Of a stretch of DNA of 64,000 nt, positions 56,667 to 64,000 are shown piece after piece. The notes under the pieces are model-generated. The model ran no database searches. It was not told where the DNA came from and saw nothing but the letters and a program-made list of their open reading frames with translations. Source of the stretch: Rivibacter sp049446155 (GTDB taxonomy: Bacteria; Pseudomonadota; Gammaproteobacteria; Burkholderiales; Burkholderiaceae_C); NCBI RefSeq assembly GCF_049446155.1, contig NZ_JBMSEE010000009.1, positions 186,001-250,000 of the forward strand. The letters run 5' to 3'. Position 1 is the stretch's first letter. Every line of letters starts with the position of its first letter. The position numbers were made by a program, and so were the translations under genes.

Positions 56667-57491
56667 ATGAACGAGAAAGCGGCCCCGCCCGAACGCCACG
56701 AGCTGCATGCCTGGCTCGACGGCGAGCTGTCGTCCGCGCGCGCGGCCGAGGTCGAGGCCTGGCTGGCCGAGCATCCCCAGGACGCGGCCGAGGTTGCGGC
56801 CTGGCGCGCGCAGGGCGCCGGACTGCGCGCCCTGCATGGCGAGCTGCTCGACGAACCGGTGCCGCTGTCGATGCAGCGCGCGCTGCGTCCGCGGCGCTGG
56901 GCGCCGCCGCGCGGGGCCGTCGCGGCGGCCCTGCTGGCCGGCGCGGCGCTGCTGGTCGGCTTCGGTTCGGGCTGGGGCCTGCGCTCGCTGACGCTGCCGG
57001 CGCCGACGCTCGCGCGCGCCGCGCCGGCCACGCCGGCCTTCGTGCGCGAGGCAGCCGCGGCCCATGTGGTCTACCAGCCCGAGAAGCGCCATGCCGTCGA
57101 GGTGCCGGCCGCGCAGCAGGAGCACCTCGTGCAGTGGCTCAGCAAGCGGCTCGCGACGCCGCTTTCGGTGCCGGTGCTCGACGCAGCCGGCTTCACGCTG
57201 GTCGGCGGCCGGCTGCTGCCGGGCGCGAACGGCGAGGCGCGCGGGCAGTTCATGTACGAGAACGGCGCGGGCACGCGCGTGACGCTCTACGTCTCGGTGC
57301 TGCCGAGCTCGTCGGCCGCCGCGCCACCGGCGTTCGACTTCGCCGGCGACGGGCGCACGAACAGCTTCTACTGGATCGACGGCCGCCAGGGCTACGCGCT
57401 CAGCGGGCAGCTGTCGCGCGCCGAACTGGGCGCGCTGGCGCAGGCGGTCTACGCGCAGCTGCCTAGCGCCTCGGCAGGCTCAGGGCGATGA
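56667..57491 (+). CDS. Anti-sigma factor (transmembrane)
   Basis: A 274-residue protein. The N-terminal domain (1-55: HELHAWLDGELSSARAAEVE, WLAEHPQDAAEVAAW) matches anti-sigma factors of the RsiW/ZAS-like type, but without the full zinc His-x3-Cys-x2-Cys. One span is at about 88-108 (GAVAAALLAGAALLVGFGSG). The periplasmic part ends YAQLPSASAGSGR. It begins two bases after the sigma stop. It overlaps the convergent YhhN gene by 29 bp at its 3' end. Confidence 0.88.
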   Translation: MNEKAAPPERHELHAWLDGELSSARAAEVEAWLAEHPQDAAEVAAWRAQGAGLRALHGELLDEPVPLSMQRALRPRRWAPPRGAVAAALLAGAALLVGFGSGWGLRSLTLPAPTLARAAPATPAFVREAAAAHVVYQPEKRHAVEVPAAQQEHLVQWLSKRLATPLSVPVLDAAGFTLVGGRLLPGANGEARGQFMYENGAGTRVTLYVSVLPSSSAAAPPAFDFAGDGRTNSFYWIDGRQGYALSGQLSRAELGALAQAVYAQLPSASAGSGR

Positions 57492-58101
57492 AGGCCTGCG
57501 CGACCCAGTAGGTCGACAGCACGGCCAGCGGCGCGAGCGCGAACGGCTGCGCGAACTTGTTGAACGCGAGCAGCGTGTCCGAGGCGAGGAACAGCGCCCC
57601 GCCGATCGCGGCGCGCCGCGCGAACCCGCCTTCGGCGAGTGCCCAGCAGGCGGCCTGCGCGGCCATCGACGCGAGGCAGGCGACGTAGGCGATCACCGGC
57701 ACGCGCAGCGGCTGCGGCACGCCGGGCCAAAGTACCGACAACGCGACGGCGGCGAAAACCGCATAGGCCGAGAACGGCCACCAGCGCGCCGCGAAGCGCG
57801 TGCTCGCGGTGAACGCGACCAGGTAGGCCAGGTGCGCGAGCAGGAAGGCCACCAGGCCCGGCAGGAAGCCCTGCTGCGGCCACAGCAGCGCGATGTCGCC
57901 GAGCAGCGAGAGCGCGAGCCCGGCGAGGATCGCGCGGCGCCGCCGTTCTTCGCCGCCGCGCTGCCAAGCGAGCGCGATCAGCAGGAGGGTCGTCAGCGGT
58001 TTCGTCGCCGCCAGCAGCAGCCACTGTCCGCCGACGGCCGCGGCGATCGCCGTCACGCCGGCGCCGGCCGCCGCGGCGAGCCAGGGCCAGGTTCTCGTCA
58101 T
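57463..58101 (-). CDS. YhhN-family membrane protein
   Basis: A 212-residue protein with about eight hydrophobic spans and the YhhN features KPLTTLLLIALAW, LALSLLGDIALLWPQQGFLPGLVAFLLAHLAYLVAF in outline, and ASDTLLAFNKF with the conserved Asp/Asn/Lys. This family includes lysoplasmalogenase (TMEM86B-like) enzymes; activity here is inferred. ATG at 58101 overlaps the helicase stop by four bases. Its 3' end overlaps the anti-sigma gene by 29 bp on the opposite strand. Confidence 0.88.
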   Translation of the reverse strand: MTRTWPWLAAAAGAGVTAIAAAVGGQWLLLAATKPLTTLLLIALAWQRGGEERRRRAILAGLALSLLGDIALLWPQQGFLPGLVAFLLAHLAYLVAFTASTRFAARWWPFSAYAVFAAVALSVLWPGVPQPLRVPVIAYVACLASMAAQAACWALAEGGFARRAAIGGALFLASDTLLAFNKFAQPFALAPLAVLSTYWVAQAFIALSLPRR

Positions 58102-60209
58102 GCGGCCTTCGGCGCCGCCGCCGCGCGCGCGGCGAGCTCGGCACGCAGCGCCTTGAGCTTCTCGCGCGGATCGACCTTCGGCCCCGCCTCGTTGAGCTTC
58201 ATCTCGGCGATGAAGCGGCTGGGCATGCCGGCCACCGTCTCGCGGCCGCGCTTGCGGCGCTTGAGCCAGCTGACCGCCAAGGTGGTGCGCGCGCGCGTGA
58301 TGCCGACGTACATCAGGCGGCGCTCTTCCTCGAGCCGCTGCGCCATCTCGTCGGCCGGTGTGTCGTCGGCCTGGTCGCTGCGAAAGGGCAGCAGCCCTTC
58401 GTTGACGCCGGCCAGCACGACGTGCGGCCACTCCAGGCCCTTGGCGGCGTGCAGCGTCGACAGCGTGACGACGTTCTGGTCGTCGCCGCGCTCGGCCAGG
58501 CTGATGATCACGCTGATGGTCTGCGCGACCTCGAGCACGGTCTGGCGCTCGGTCTCGAAGGTGGTGCCGGCCTCCTGCTGCGTCTCGCCGCCGCAGCGGC
58601 GCGCGATCCAGTCGACGAAATCCAGCACGTTGCTCCAGCGCGCGGCGGCGAGCTTCTCGCTGTCCTCGCCGTCGAACAGGTGCTGCTCGTAGCCGATGTC
58701 CTTGAGCCAGCCCATCAGCAGCGCGCGCGCCTCTTCGGCGCCGCTGGTGTGGCGCGCGCGATGCTCGAGGTCGTTCACGTAGCGGCCGAACTCGTGCAGC
58801 GAGCCGATCGCCTTCTTGCTGAGCGCGCTCTCCAGGCTCTCGGCGAACAGCGCCTCGAACAGGCTGACCTTCCACTTGCCCGCGAACTCGCCCAAGGCAC
58901 CGAGCGTCTGGTGGCCGATGCCGCGCTTGGGCGTCGTGACGGCGCGCAGGAAGGCCGGGTCGTCGTCCTGGTTCACCAGGAGGCGCAGCCAGGCGCACAG
59001 GTCGCGGATCTCGGCGCGGTCGAAGAAGCTCTGGCCACCCGAGACCTTGTAGGGGATCTGGGCCTTGCGCAGCGCCTGCTCGAACACGCGCGCCTGGTGG
59101 TTGGCGCGGTAGAGGATCGCGAAGTCCTTCCACTCCAGCGCCTGGCCGTTGACGCCGCCTTGCAATGCGCCGCCCTGTCCGCGCAGCGCCTGGATGCGCG
59201 CGACGGCGCGCTCGGCCTCGTGCTCCTCGCCGTCGCACTCGACCACGCGCACCGGCTCGCCGTCGCCGAAGTCGCTCCACAGCTTCTTCTCGAACAGCTT
59301 CGGGTTGGCGGCGATCACGCAGTTGGCGGCGCGCAGGATGTGGCCGGTCGAGCGGTAGTTCTGCTCGAGCGGAATGACCTTCAGCGCCGGGTACTCCTGC
59401 GGCAGGCGCTTCAAGTTGTCGATCGTCGCGCCGCGCCAGCCGTAGATGCTCTGGTCGTCATCGCCCACCGCGGTGAACATCGCCGCTCGCTCTCGGCCGT
59501 CGCCGACCAGCAGCTTGAGCAGTTCGTACTGCTGGGCGTTGGTGTCCTGGTATTCGTCGACCAGCACGTGGCGCAAGGCGTTCTGCCACTTCGCCCGCAC
59601 ATCGTCGTGGCGCTGCAGCAGCGCGACCGGCAGGCCGATCAGGTCGTCGAAGTCGACCGCCTGGTAGGCCGCCAGCCGCTCCTGGTAGCGCTGCATCACG
59701 CGCGCGGCGACGCGCTCGTCGTCGTTCTTCGCCTGCGCCTCGGCCTCGGTGGGCGTGAGGCCCTGGTTCTTCCACAGGCTGATCGTCCATTGCCAGTGGC
59801 GCGCGGTCTTGGCGTCGGTGGTGCCACCGGCGTCGCGCAGGATGCCGAGCACGTCGTCGCTGTCGAGGATCGAGAACTGCGGCTTCAGGCCCAGCGCCGC
59901 GCCGTCCTCGCGCAGCAGTCGCACGCCGAGCGAGTGGAAGGTGCAGATCACCAGGTCCTTGGCCGCCTTGCCGCCGATCAGCTGCTTGGCGCGCTCGCGC
60001 ATCTCGGCCGCGGCCTTGTTGGTGAAGGTGATGGCGGCGATCTGCCTGGGCGCAAGATCCGCGTCGGGCGTGCGCTGGAGCAGTCGCGCGATCTTGTGAG
60101 TGATGACTCGCGTCTTGCCGGAGCCTGCGCCGGCCAGCACGAGGCAGGGGCCGGACAGGTGGTGCACGGCCTGCAGCTGGGCCGGATTGAGGCTGGGAGG
60201 CGCGGACAC
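58098..60209 (-). CDS. Rep/UvrD-type superfamily I DNA helicase
   Basis: A 703-residue ATP-dependent 3'-5' helicase. Motifs in order: Walker A GAGSGKT (27-33), TFTNKAAAEM, FHSLGVRLLR, VDEYQDTNAQQYELL, GDDDQSIYGWRG, YRSTGHILRAAN, TLHAAKGLEW and VGITRART. Length and the C-terminal tail are closer to Rep than to the longer UvrD/PcrA. It unwinds DNA at replication forks or in repair. ATG at 60209; it is divergent from the AEC transporter gene and overlaps YhhN by ATGA at its end. Confidence 0.93.
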   Translation of the reverse strand: MSAPPSLNPAQLQAVHHLSGPCLVLAGAGSGKTRVITHKIARLLQRTPDADLAPRQIAAITFTNKAAAEMRERAKQLIGGKAAKDLVICTFHSLGVRLLREDGAALGLKPQFSILDSDDVLGILRDAGGTTDAKTARHWQWTISLWKNQGLTPTEAEAQAKNDDERVAARVMQRYQERLAAYQAVDFDDLIGLPVALLQRHDDVRAKWQNALRHVLVDEYQDTNAQQYELLKLLVGDGRERAAMFTAVGDDDQSIYGWRGATIDNLKRLPQEYPALKVIPLEQNYRSTGHILRAANCVIAANPKLFEKKLWSDFGDGEPVRVVECDGEEHEAERAVARIQALRGQGGALQGGVNGQALEWKDFAILYRANHQARVFEQALRKAQIPYKVSGGQSFFDRAEIRDLCAWLRLLVNQDDDPAFLRAVTTPKRGIGHQTLGALGEFAGKWKVSLFEALFAESLESALSKKAIGSLHEFGRYVNDLEHRARHTSGAEEARALLMGWLKDIGYEQHLFDGEDSEKLAAARWSNVLDFVDWIARRCGGETQQEAGTTFETERQTVLEVAQTISVIISLAERGDDQNVVTLSTLHAAKGLEWPHVVLAGVNEGLLPFRSDQADDTPADEMAQRLEEERRLMYVGITRARTTLAVSWLKRRKRGRETVAGMPSRFIAEMKLNEAGPKVDPREKLKALRAELAARAAAAPKAA

Positions 60210-60299
60210 GGACGAGGCTTCTTCTGGGGCGCGCGATCATAGCGACCACGCCCTGGCAACCGGGCATTGCGATACTGCGCGCCGCTTCGACGGCGCCCC

Positions 60300-61265
60300 A
60301 TGCAGTCCATTCTTTCGGTCACCGTTCCGTTCTTCGCTCTGGTGCTGTGCGGCTGGCTGGCGGCGCGCTCGCGCGTGCTGCCCGAGGCCGCGATCCCGGG
60401 GCTCAATGCCTACGTGCTGTACTTCGCGCTGCCGTGCATGCTGTTTCGCTTCGGCGCCGGCTCACCGGTGGCGCAGGTGCTCGATCCGCTGGCGCTCGCG
60501 CTCTATGCCGCCTGCGGGCTGCTGGTCGTCGCGCTGACGATCGCGATCACGCTGCGCGGCGGCACGAACATCAAGGACGCCGCCTTCGGCGCGCTGGTCG
60601 CCGCCTTCCCCAACACCGGCTTCATGGGCATGCCGCTGATGACGGCGCTGCTCGGCGCAACGGCTGCCGCGCCGATGATGGTCACGCTGCTGGTCGACAT
60701 GTTCATCACCAGCTCGGTGTGCCTGGCGCTGGCGCAGATGCACGGCAACGCGCACCTGCCGCTGGGTGCGCGGCTCAAGCTCGCGCTGGCCGGGCCGGTG
60801 CGCAATCCGCAGCCGTGGGCGATCGCGCTGGGCGCCGTCTTCTCCGCGGCCGCCTGGTCGCTGCCCGGGCCGCTGGCGCGCATGGTCGAGCTGCTCGGCG
60901 CCTCGGCGACGCCTGTCGCGCTGTTCACGATCGGCGCGGTGCTGTGGCGCGCCGGGCAGCATGCGCACACACGCACGCCGGCGCGGCGCTTCGTGCCGGT
61001 GGCGCTGATCAAGCTGTTCGTGCATCCGGCGCTGGTATTCGCGCTGGGCAGCGCGCTCGTCGCGCTCGGCGCGCCGCTGTCGGCCTTCACGCTGACCGTG
61101 CTGACGCTGGCCGCCGCGCTGCCCTCGGCCAGCAATGTCTCGCTGCTGGCCGAGCGCTGGGGGGCCGACAACGGGCGCATCGCGCGGATCATCATGAGCT
61201 CCACGGCACTGGCCTTTGTCAGCTTCAGCGCCCTGGCCTGGTGGTTCGGCGCCCGTCCCGCTTGA
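60300..61265 (+). CDS. AEC-family (auxin efflux carrier-like) permease
   Basis: A 321-residue inner-membrane protein with about ten spans, typical of the AEC family: SVTVPFFALVLCGWLAARS, IPGLNAYVLYFALPCMLF, AAFPNTGFMGMPLM and the C-terminal AAALPSASNVSLLAERWGAD. Bacterial members transport small dicarboxylates such as malate or malonate; the ligand is unknown here. The ATG at 60300 is used; a TTG at 60267 is possible. It is divergent from the helicase and followed by the porin gene after 171 bp. Confidence 0.85.
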   Translation: MQSILSVTVPFFALVLCGWLAARSRVLPEAAIPGLNAYVLYFALPCMLFRFGAGSPVAQVLDPLALALYAACGLLVVALTIAITLRGGTNIKDAAFGALVAAFPNTGFMGMPLMTALLGATAAAPMMVTLLVDMFITSSVCLALAQMHGNAHLPLGARLKLALAGPVRNPQPWAIALGAVFSAAAWSLPGPLARMVELLGASATPVALFTIGAVLWRAGQHAHTRTPARRFVPVALIKLFVHPALVFALGSALVALGAPLSAFTLTVLTLAAALPSASNVSLLAERWGADNGRIARIIMSSTALAFVSFSALAWWFGARPA

Positions 61266-61436
61266 TCGGCGGCCCAACGTTGCGCCGGCGCATCAGTCCA
61301 TGACGTTTTTATGTCCCGTTCGCCGCCGAATGGGCGGGAAGCCGCGGGCGCCTACTTAAACTCGCGCAACAAGTTGTGCCAGCTTGGGACGATCGGAGCC
61401 GCTGGCCAATCTGCAACCCCTCAAGGAATACACAGC

Positions 61437-62402
61437 ATGAAGCGAATCGCTCTTGCCGCCGCGCTTGCGGCCGCCTTCACCGGCAGCGCCTTTGCCCAAA
61501 GCAGCGTCACGCTCTACGGCCGTATCAACACCACCGTCGAGGCGCGCAAGTTCAGCAGCGCCGACGACGAGGTCTACGGCATGTTCAACAACGCCTCTCG
61601 TTGGGGCCTGCGCGGCACCGAAGATCTGGGCGGCGGCCTGAAGGCCTTCTTCCAGCTCGAGAGCGGCTTCGGCTCGGACAACGGCTCGGGCACCGGCGGC
61701 TTCAGCCGTGACGCCTACGTCGGCCTGAACAGCGCCTCGCTGGGCCAGGTCAAGCTGGGCAAGTTCAACACCTTCGGCTACTACGCCACGGTCGACTACA
61801 TCGGCAACTTCAACCACAACACGGGCCTGACGTCGGAAGACAACCTGTACGGCCTGGCTGTGACGCTGAACAACGCCGTCGAGTACGTGACCCCGACCTT
61901 CGGCGGCTTCACCGGCTCGGCCACCGTGGCCGCCGGCGAAGGCAGCGCGACGCAGACCAAGTTCTACGAAGTCGCTGGCGCCTACGACATGGGCGCGCTG
62001 CACCTCGGCGCAGCCTGGAACAAGGCTGAGATCCTGGGCCAGGATGTCGTCAAGGGCTTCACCCTGGGTGCCTGGTATGCCTTCGGCCCGTTCGGCGTCG
62101 GCGCTTCGTTCGACCAGGCCGACCGCCCGGTCCTCGGCAAGCGTGACCACGTCGCGCTGACCGGCATGTACACGATGGGCAACAGCGAGTTCCACCTCTC
62201 GTACGGCTGGGCCGACGAGTGGGACAACGCCGCCGACACCGACGCCCAGCAGATCACGCTCGGCTACAACTACAACCTGAGCAAGCGCACCAAGGTGTAC
62301 GCGTTCTTCTTCAAGACGAACACCGGCGCTGCGGCGACCGACTACGGCGATCCGGGTGAAGACATCCGCTCGCTGGGCTTCGGCATCCGCCACAACTTCT
62401 GA
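61437..62402 (+). CDS. Outer-membrane porin (betaproteobacterial OmpC-type)
   Basis: A 321-residue porin with a signal peptide (MKRIALAAALAAAFTGSAFA) and mature start QSSVTLYGRINTTVEARK, the classical betaproteobacterial general porin pattern. Further features are ASRWGLRGTEDLGGGLKAFFQLESGF in outline, FSRDAYVGLNS, LGQVKLGKF, and a C-terminal GFGIRHNF ending in Phe. It would form a 16-strand trimeric channel. AAGGA is nine bases before the ATG and an intrinsic terminator follows, so it is a single-gene unit. Confidence 0.95.
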   Translation: MKRIALAAALAAAFTGSAFAQSSVTLYGRINTTVEARKFSSADDEVYGMFNNASRWGLRGTEDLGGGLKAFFQLESGFGSDNGSGTGGFSRDAYVGLNSASLGQVKLGKFNTFGYYATVDYIGNFNHNTGLTSEDNLYGLAVTLNNAVEYVTPTFGGFTGSATVAAGEGSATQTKFYEVAGAYDMGALHLGAAWNKAEILGQDVVKGFTLGAWYAFGPFGVGASFDQADRPVLGKRDHVALTGMYTMGNSEFHLSYGWADEWDNAADTDAQQITLGYNYNLSKRTKVYAFFFKTNTGAAATDYGDPGEDIRSLGFGIRHNF

Positions 62403-62429
62403 TCTGGCGCTACGCACCTGATCTGACGG

Positions 62430-62456
62430 AGCGGCCCCTCGGGGCCGCTTTCTTTT
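62430..62456 (+). terminator. Rho-independent terminator
   Basis: Stem AGCGGCCC / GGGCCGCT with a CTCG loop followed by TTCTTTT. It lies 28 bp after the porin stop. Confidence 0.88.
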
Positions 62457-62549
62457 GCCTTCTCGCCAACAGGGGCGCGAGAATGGCGCGCGATCGGGCG
62501 ATCCCCGGTCCCACATGGCCCCCATCGACACCCTTTCGAGGACCCTCGG

Positions 62550-63410
62550 ATGAAACTGTTGAGCACTCGTGCTTTCCTGAAGACCGCCGGCCTGATCACG
62601 GTCGGCCTGGTGATCGCCGCCTGCGGCAAGAAGGAAGAAGCCGCGCCCGCCGCACAGGCGCCCGCTTCCGCCCCCCCGCCGCCGCCGCCGGCCAAGGTCG
62701 TCGTGGTCGGCACCGACGCCGCCTACGCGCCGTTCGAGCTGCAAAACGAGAAGGGCGAGATCGTCGGTCTGACCATCGACGTCGTGAATGCCATCGCCAA
62801 GAAGGCCGGCTTCGAGGTCAAGTTCGTCAACACGCCGTGGGAAGGCATCTTCAATTCGCTCCAGCAGGGCGACCGCGACATGCTGGCCTCGTCGATCACG
62901 ATCACCGACGAGCGCAAGCAGACGATGGACTTCACCAACCCCTACTTCGACGCGTTCCAGCTGATCGCGGTGAAGGAGAACTCCAAGGTCGCCAAGTTTG
63001 ACGACCTGAAGAAGCTCAAGGTCGGCGTGCAGACCGGCACCACCGGCGATGAAGTCGTGACCAAGCTGCTCGGCAAGAACAGCACCAACGTCAAGCGCTT
63101 CGAGTCGACCCCGCTGGCGCTCAAGGAGCTCGAGTCGGGCGGCGTCGATGCTGTCGTGGCCGACAACGGCGTGGTCATCAACTACGTGACCAACAACCCG
63201 GCCGCCAAGTTCAAGACGGTGAGCGACAAGGCCTTCGTGCCCGAGCAGTACGGCTTCGCGGTCAAGAAGGGCAACACCGAGCTGCTCGAAAAGCTGAACA
63301 AGGGCCTGGCCGAGATCAAGGCCGACGGCACCTACGACCAGATCTACGCCAAGTACTTCGGCGCCGCCCCGGCGGCCGCCGCGCCGGCCGCTTCGGCCGC
63401 ATCGAAGTAA
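62550..63410 (+). CDS. Polar amino-acid ABC transporter substrate-binding lipoprotein
   Basis: A 286-residue protein with lipobox IAACGKK (Cys25), a Pro/Ala linker (38-48) and an SBP_bac_3 domain: VVGTDAAYAPFELQNEKGEIVGL, DVVNAIAKKAGFEVKFVNTPWEGIF, DRDMLASSITITDERKQTMDFTNPYFDAF in parts, TGTTGDEVV and KADGTYDQIYAKYFG. It binds glutamine, arginine or similar amino acids; specificity is not certain. It is followed after 32 bp by the permease gene. Confidence 0.93.
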   Translation: MKLLSTRAFLKTAGLITVGLVIAACGKKEEAAPAAQAPASAPPPPPPAKVVVVGTDAAYAPFELQNEKGEIVGLTIDVVNAIAKKAGFEVKFVNTPWEGIFNSLQQGDRDMLASSITITDERKQTMDFTNPYFDAFQLIAVKENSKVAKFDDLKKLKVGVQTGTTGDEVVTKLLGKNSTNVKRFESTPLALKELESGGVDAVVADNGVVINYVTNNPAAKFKTVSDKAFVPEQYGFAVKKGNTELLEKLNKGLAEIKADGTYDQIYAKYFGAAPAAAAPAASAASK

Positions 63411-63442
63411 GCGGTACGTAGAGCGCCTGAGGGAGACGGCCC

Positions 63443-64000
63443 GTGGATCTGCGCTGGGAAATCCTCGCTGGCTACGGGCCGTTGTTCGTCTCGGGCATCT
63501 GGATGACGATCTGGCTGACCGTGGTCGCCATCGTCTGCGGCCTCGCGCTGGGTCTGGTGCTCGGGCTCATCAGCAGCTCGCGCCAGGCGCCGCCGCCCAA
63601 GGCGCCGTGGCTGCGCATCGCGATCAAGCCCGCGCAGTGGCTGACGATCGCCTACGTCACCTTCTTCCGCGGCACGCCGCTGTTCGTGCAGATCCTGCTG
63701 GTGCATTTCGCCTTGATGCCCACGCTGATCCACCCGGACCACGGCCTGCTGCTCACCGGCGAAGCGGCGACCCAGTTCCGCCAGAACCACGGCGCCTTCT
63801 TTTCCGGCGCGCTGGCGCTCACGCTCAACGCCGGCGCCTACATCTCCGAGATCTTTCGCGCCGGCATCCAGAGCATCCACCGCGGGCAGACGCAGGCCGC
63901 CTACAGCCTGGGCCTCACGCACGCGCAGAGCATGCGCTACGTGATCCTGCCGCAGGCCTTTCGCCGCATGGTGCCGCCGCTCGTGAACGAGGGCGTCACG
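63443..64000 (+). CDS. Amino-acid ABC transporter permease, cut by window edge
   Basis: The first 186 residues of a His/Glu/Gln/Arg-type permease (HEAAT family). Spans lie at about 12-45, 68-95, 120-140. The family signature YVTFFRGTPLFVQ is present, as is the coupling loop EIFRAGIQSIHRGQTQAAYSLGL preceding MRYVILPQAFRRMVPP in outline. A GTG start with GGGAG seven bases upstream. It forms a unit with the binding-protein gene; an ATPase gene would be expected beyond the edge. Confidence 0.92.
   Translation, partial: MDLRWEILAGYGPLFVSGIWMTIWLTVVAIVCGLALGLVLGLISSSRQAPPPKAPWLRIAIKPAQWLTIAYVTFFRGTPLFVQILLVHFALMPTLIHPDHGLLLTGEAATQFRQNHGAFFSGALALTLNAGAYISEIFRAGIQSIHRGQTQAAYSLGLTHAQSMRYVILPQAFRRMVPPLVNEGVT

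Overview
The window is very GC-rich, gene-dense DNA with strongly G/C-ending codons. Its content points to a betaproteobacterium of the order Burkholderiales (the Leptothrix/Rubrivivax/Piscinibacter-like group is my guess): rpe-gph-trpEGD linkage, apaG, a COG4389 'recombinase-like' membrane protein, paired cyanophycin synthetases, a one-chain indolepyruvate ferredoxin oxidoreductase and a classical betaproteobacterial porin. I see no phage, transposase, tRNA, rRNA or CRISPR array. The assignment rests on gene content only.

Layout. 0-3.4 kb: the trpE-trpG-trpD operon (minus strand, trpD cut by the window edge), preceded by a possible Trp-rich leader peptide. 3.4-11.5 kb: CHI-like secreted protein, gph, PotF-like binding protein, TonB-like protein, rpe, apaG, COG4389 membrane protein, a tiny membrane peptide and mltA. 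11.5-18.4 kb: an 806-residue lipoprotein plus a secreted barrel-like protein, flanked by related 31-bp direct repeats, then a divergent LuxR-type regulator/hybrid kinase pair. 18.4-25.6 kb: a cyanate operon (binding protein, permease, ATPase, cynS, DUF1348), a divergent cytochrome c, a NarL-type two-component system with a candidate operator between them, and a secreted protein. 25.7-28.7 kb: DUF2946, TonB receptor and YcnI-like protein, probably copper-linked. 28.8-36.7 kb: a cyanophycin locus (cphA, a degenerate second synthetase, an ABC exporter with an N-terminal PH-like domain, DUF1854).

36.9-43.8 kb: two unknown proteins, an Lrp regulator divergent from the fused indolepyruvate oxidoreductase, and a NUDIX protein. 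43.8-51.4 kb: phospholipase A1, cytochrome b561, three YceI proteins, a DUF4399 protein, a hybrid kinase and a metallo-beta-lactamase-fold protein. 51.5-57.5 kb: a secreted Gly-rich protein, a LytS/LytTR system with an embedded membrane protein, and a lipoprotein/ECF sigma/anti-sigma set. 57.5-64 kb: YhhN, a Rep/UvrD helicase, an AEC permease, a porin, and a polar amino-acid ABC system cut by the right edge.

The most unusual material is non-coding. Several families of GC-rich palindromic repeats sit at gene 3' ends, mostly between convergent genes. They include a four-copy tandem array of 84-85-bp units that fills one convergent gap from stop codon to stop codon. A related copy lies inside the coding sequence for the N-terminus of the cyanate-transport ATPase. 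Two other points deserve attention: the cyanophycin locus with its P-loop-degenerate second synthetase and PH-like ABC exporter, and the dyad between the cyanate operon and the cytochrome gene.
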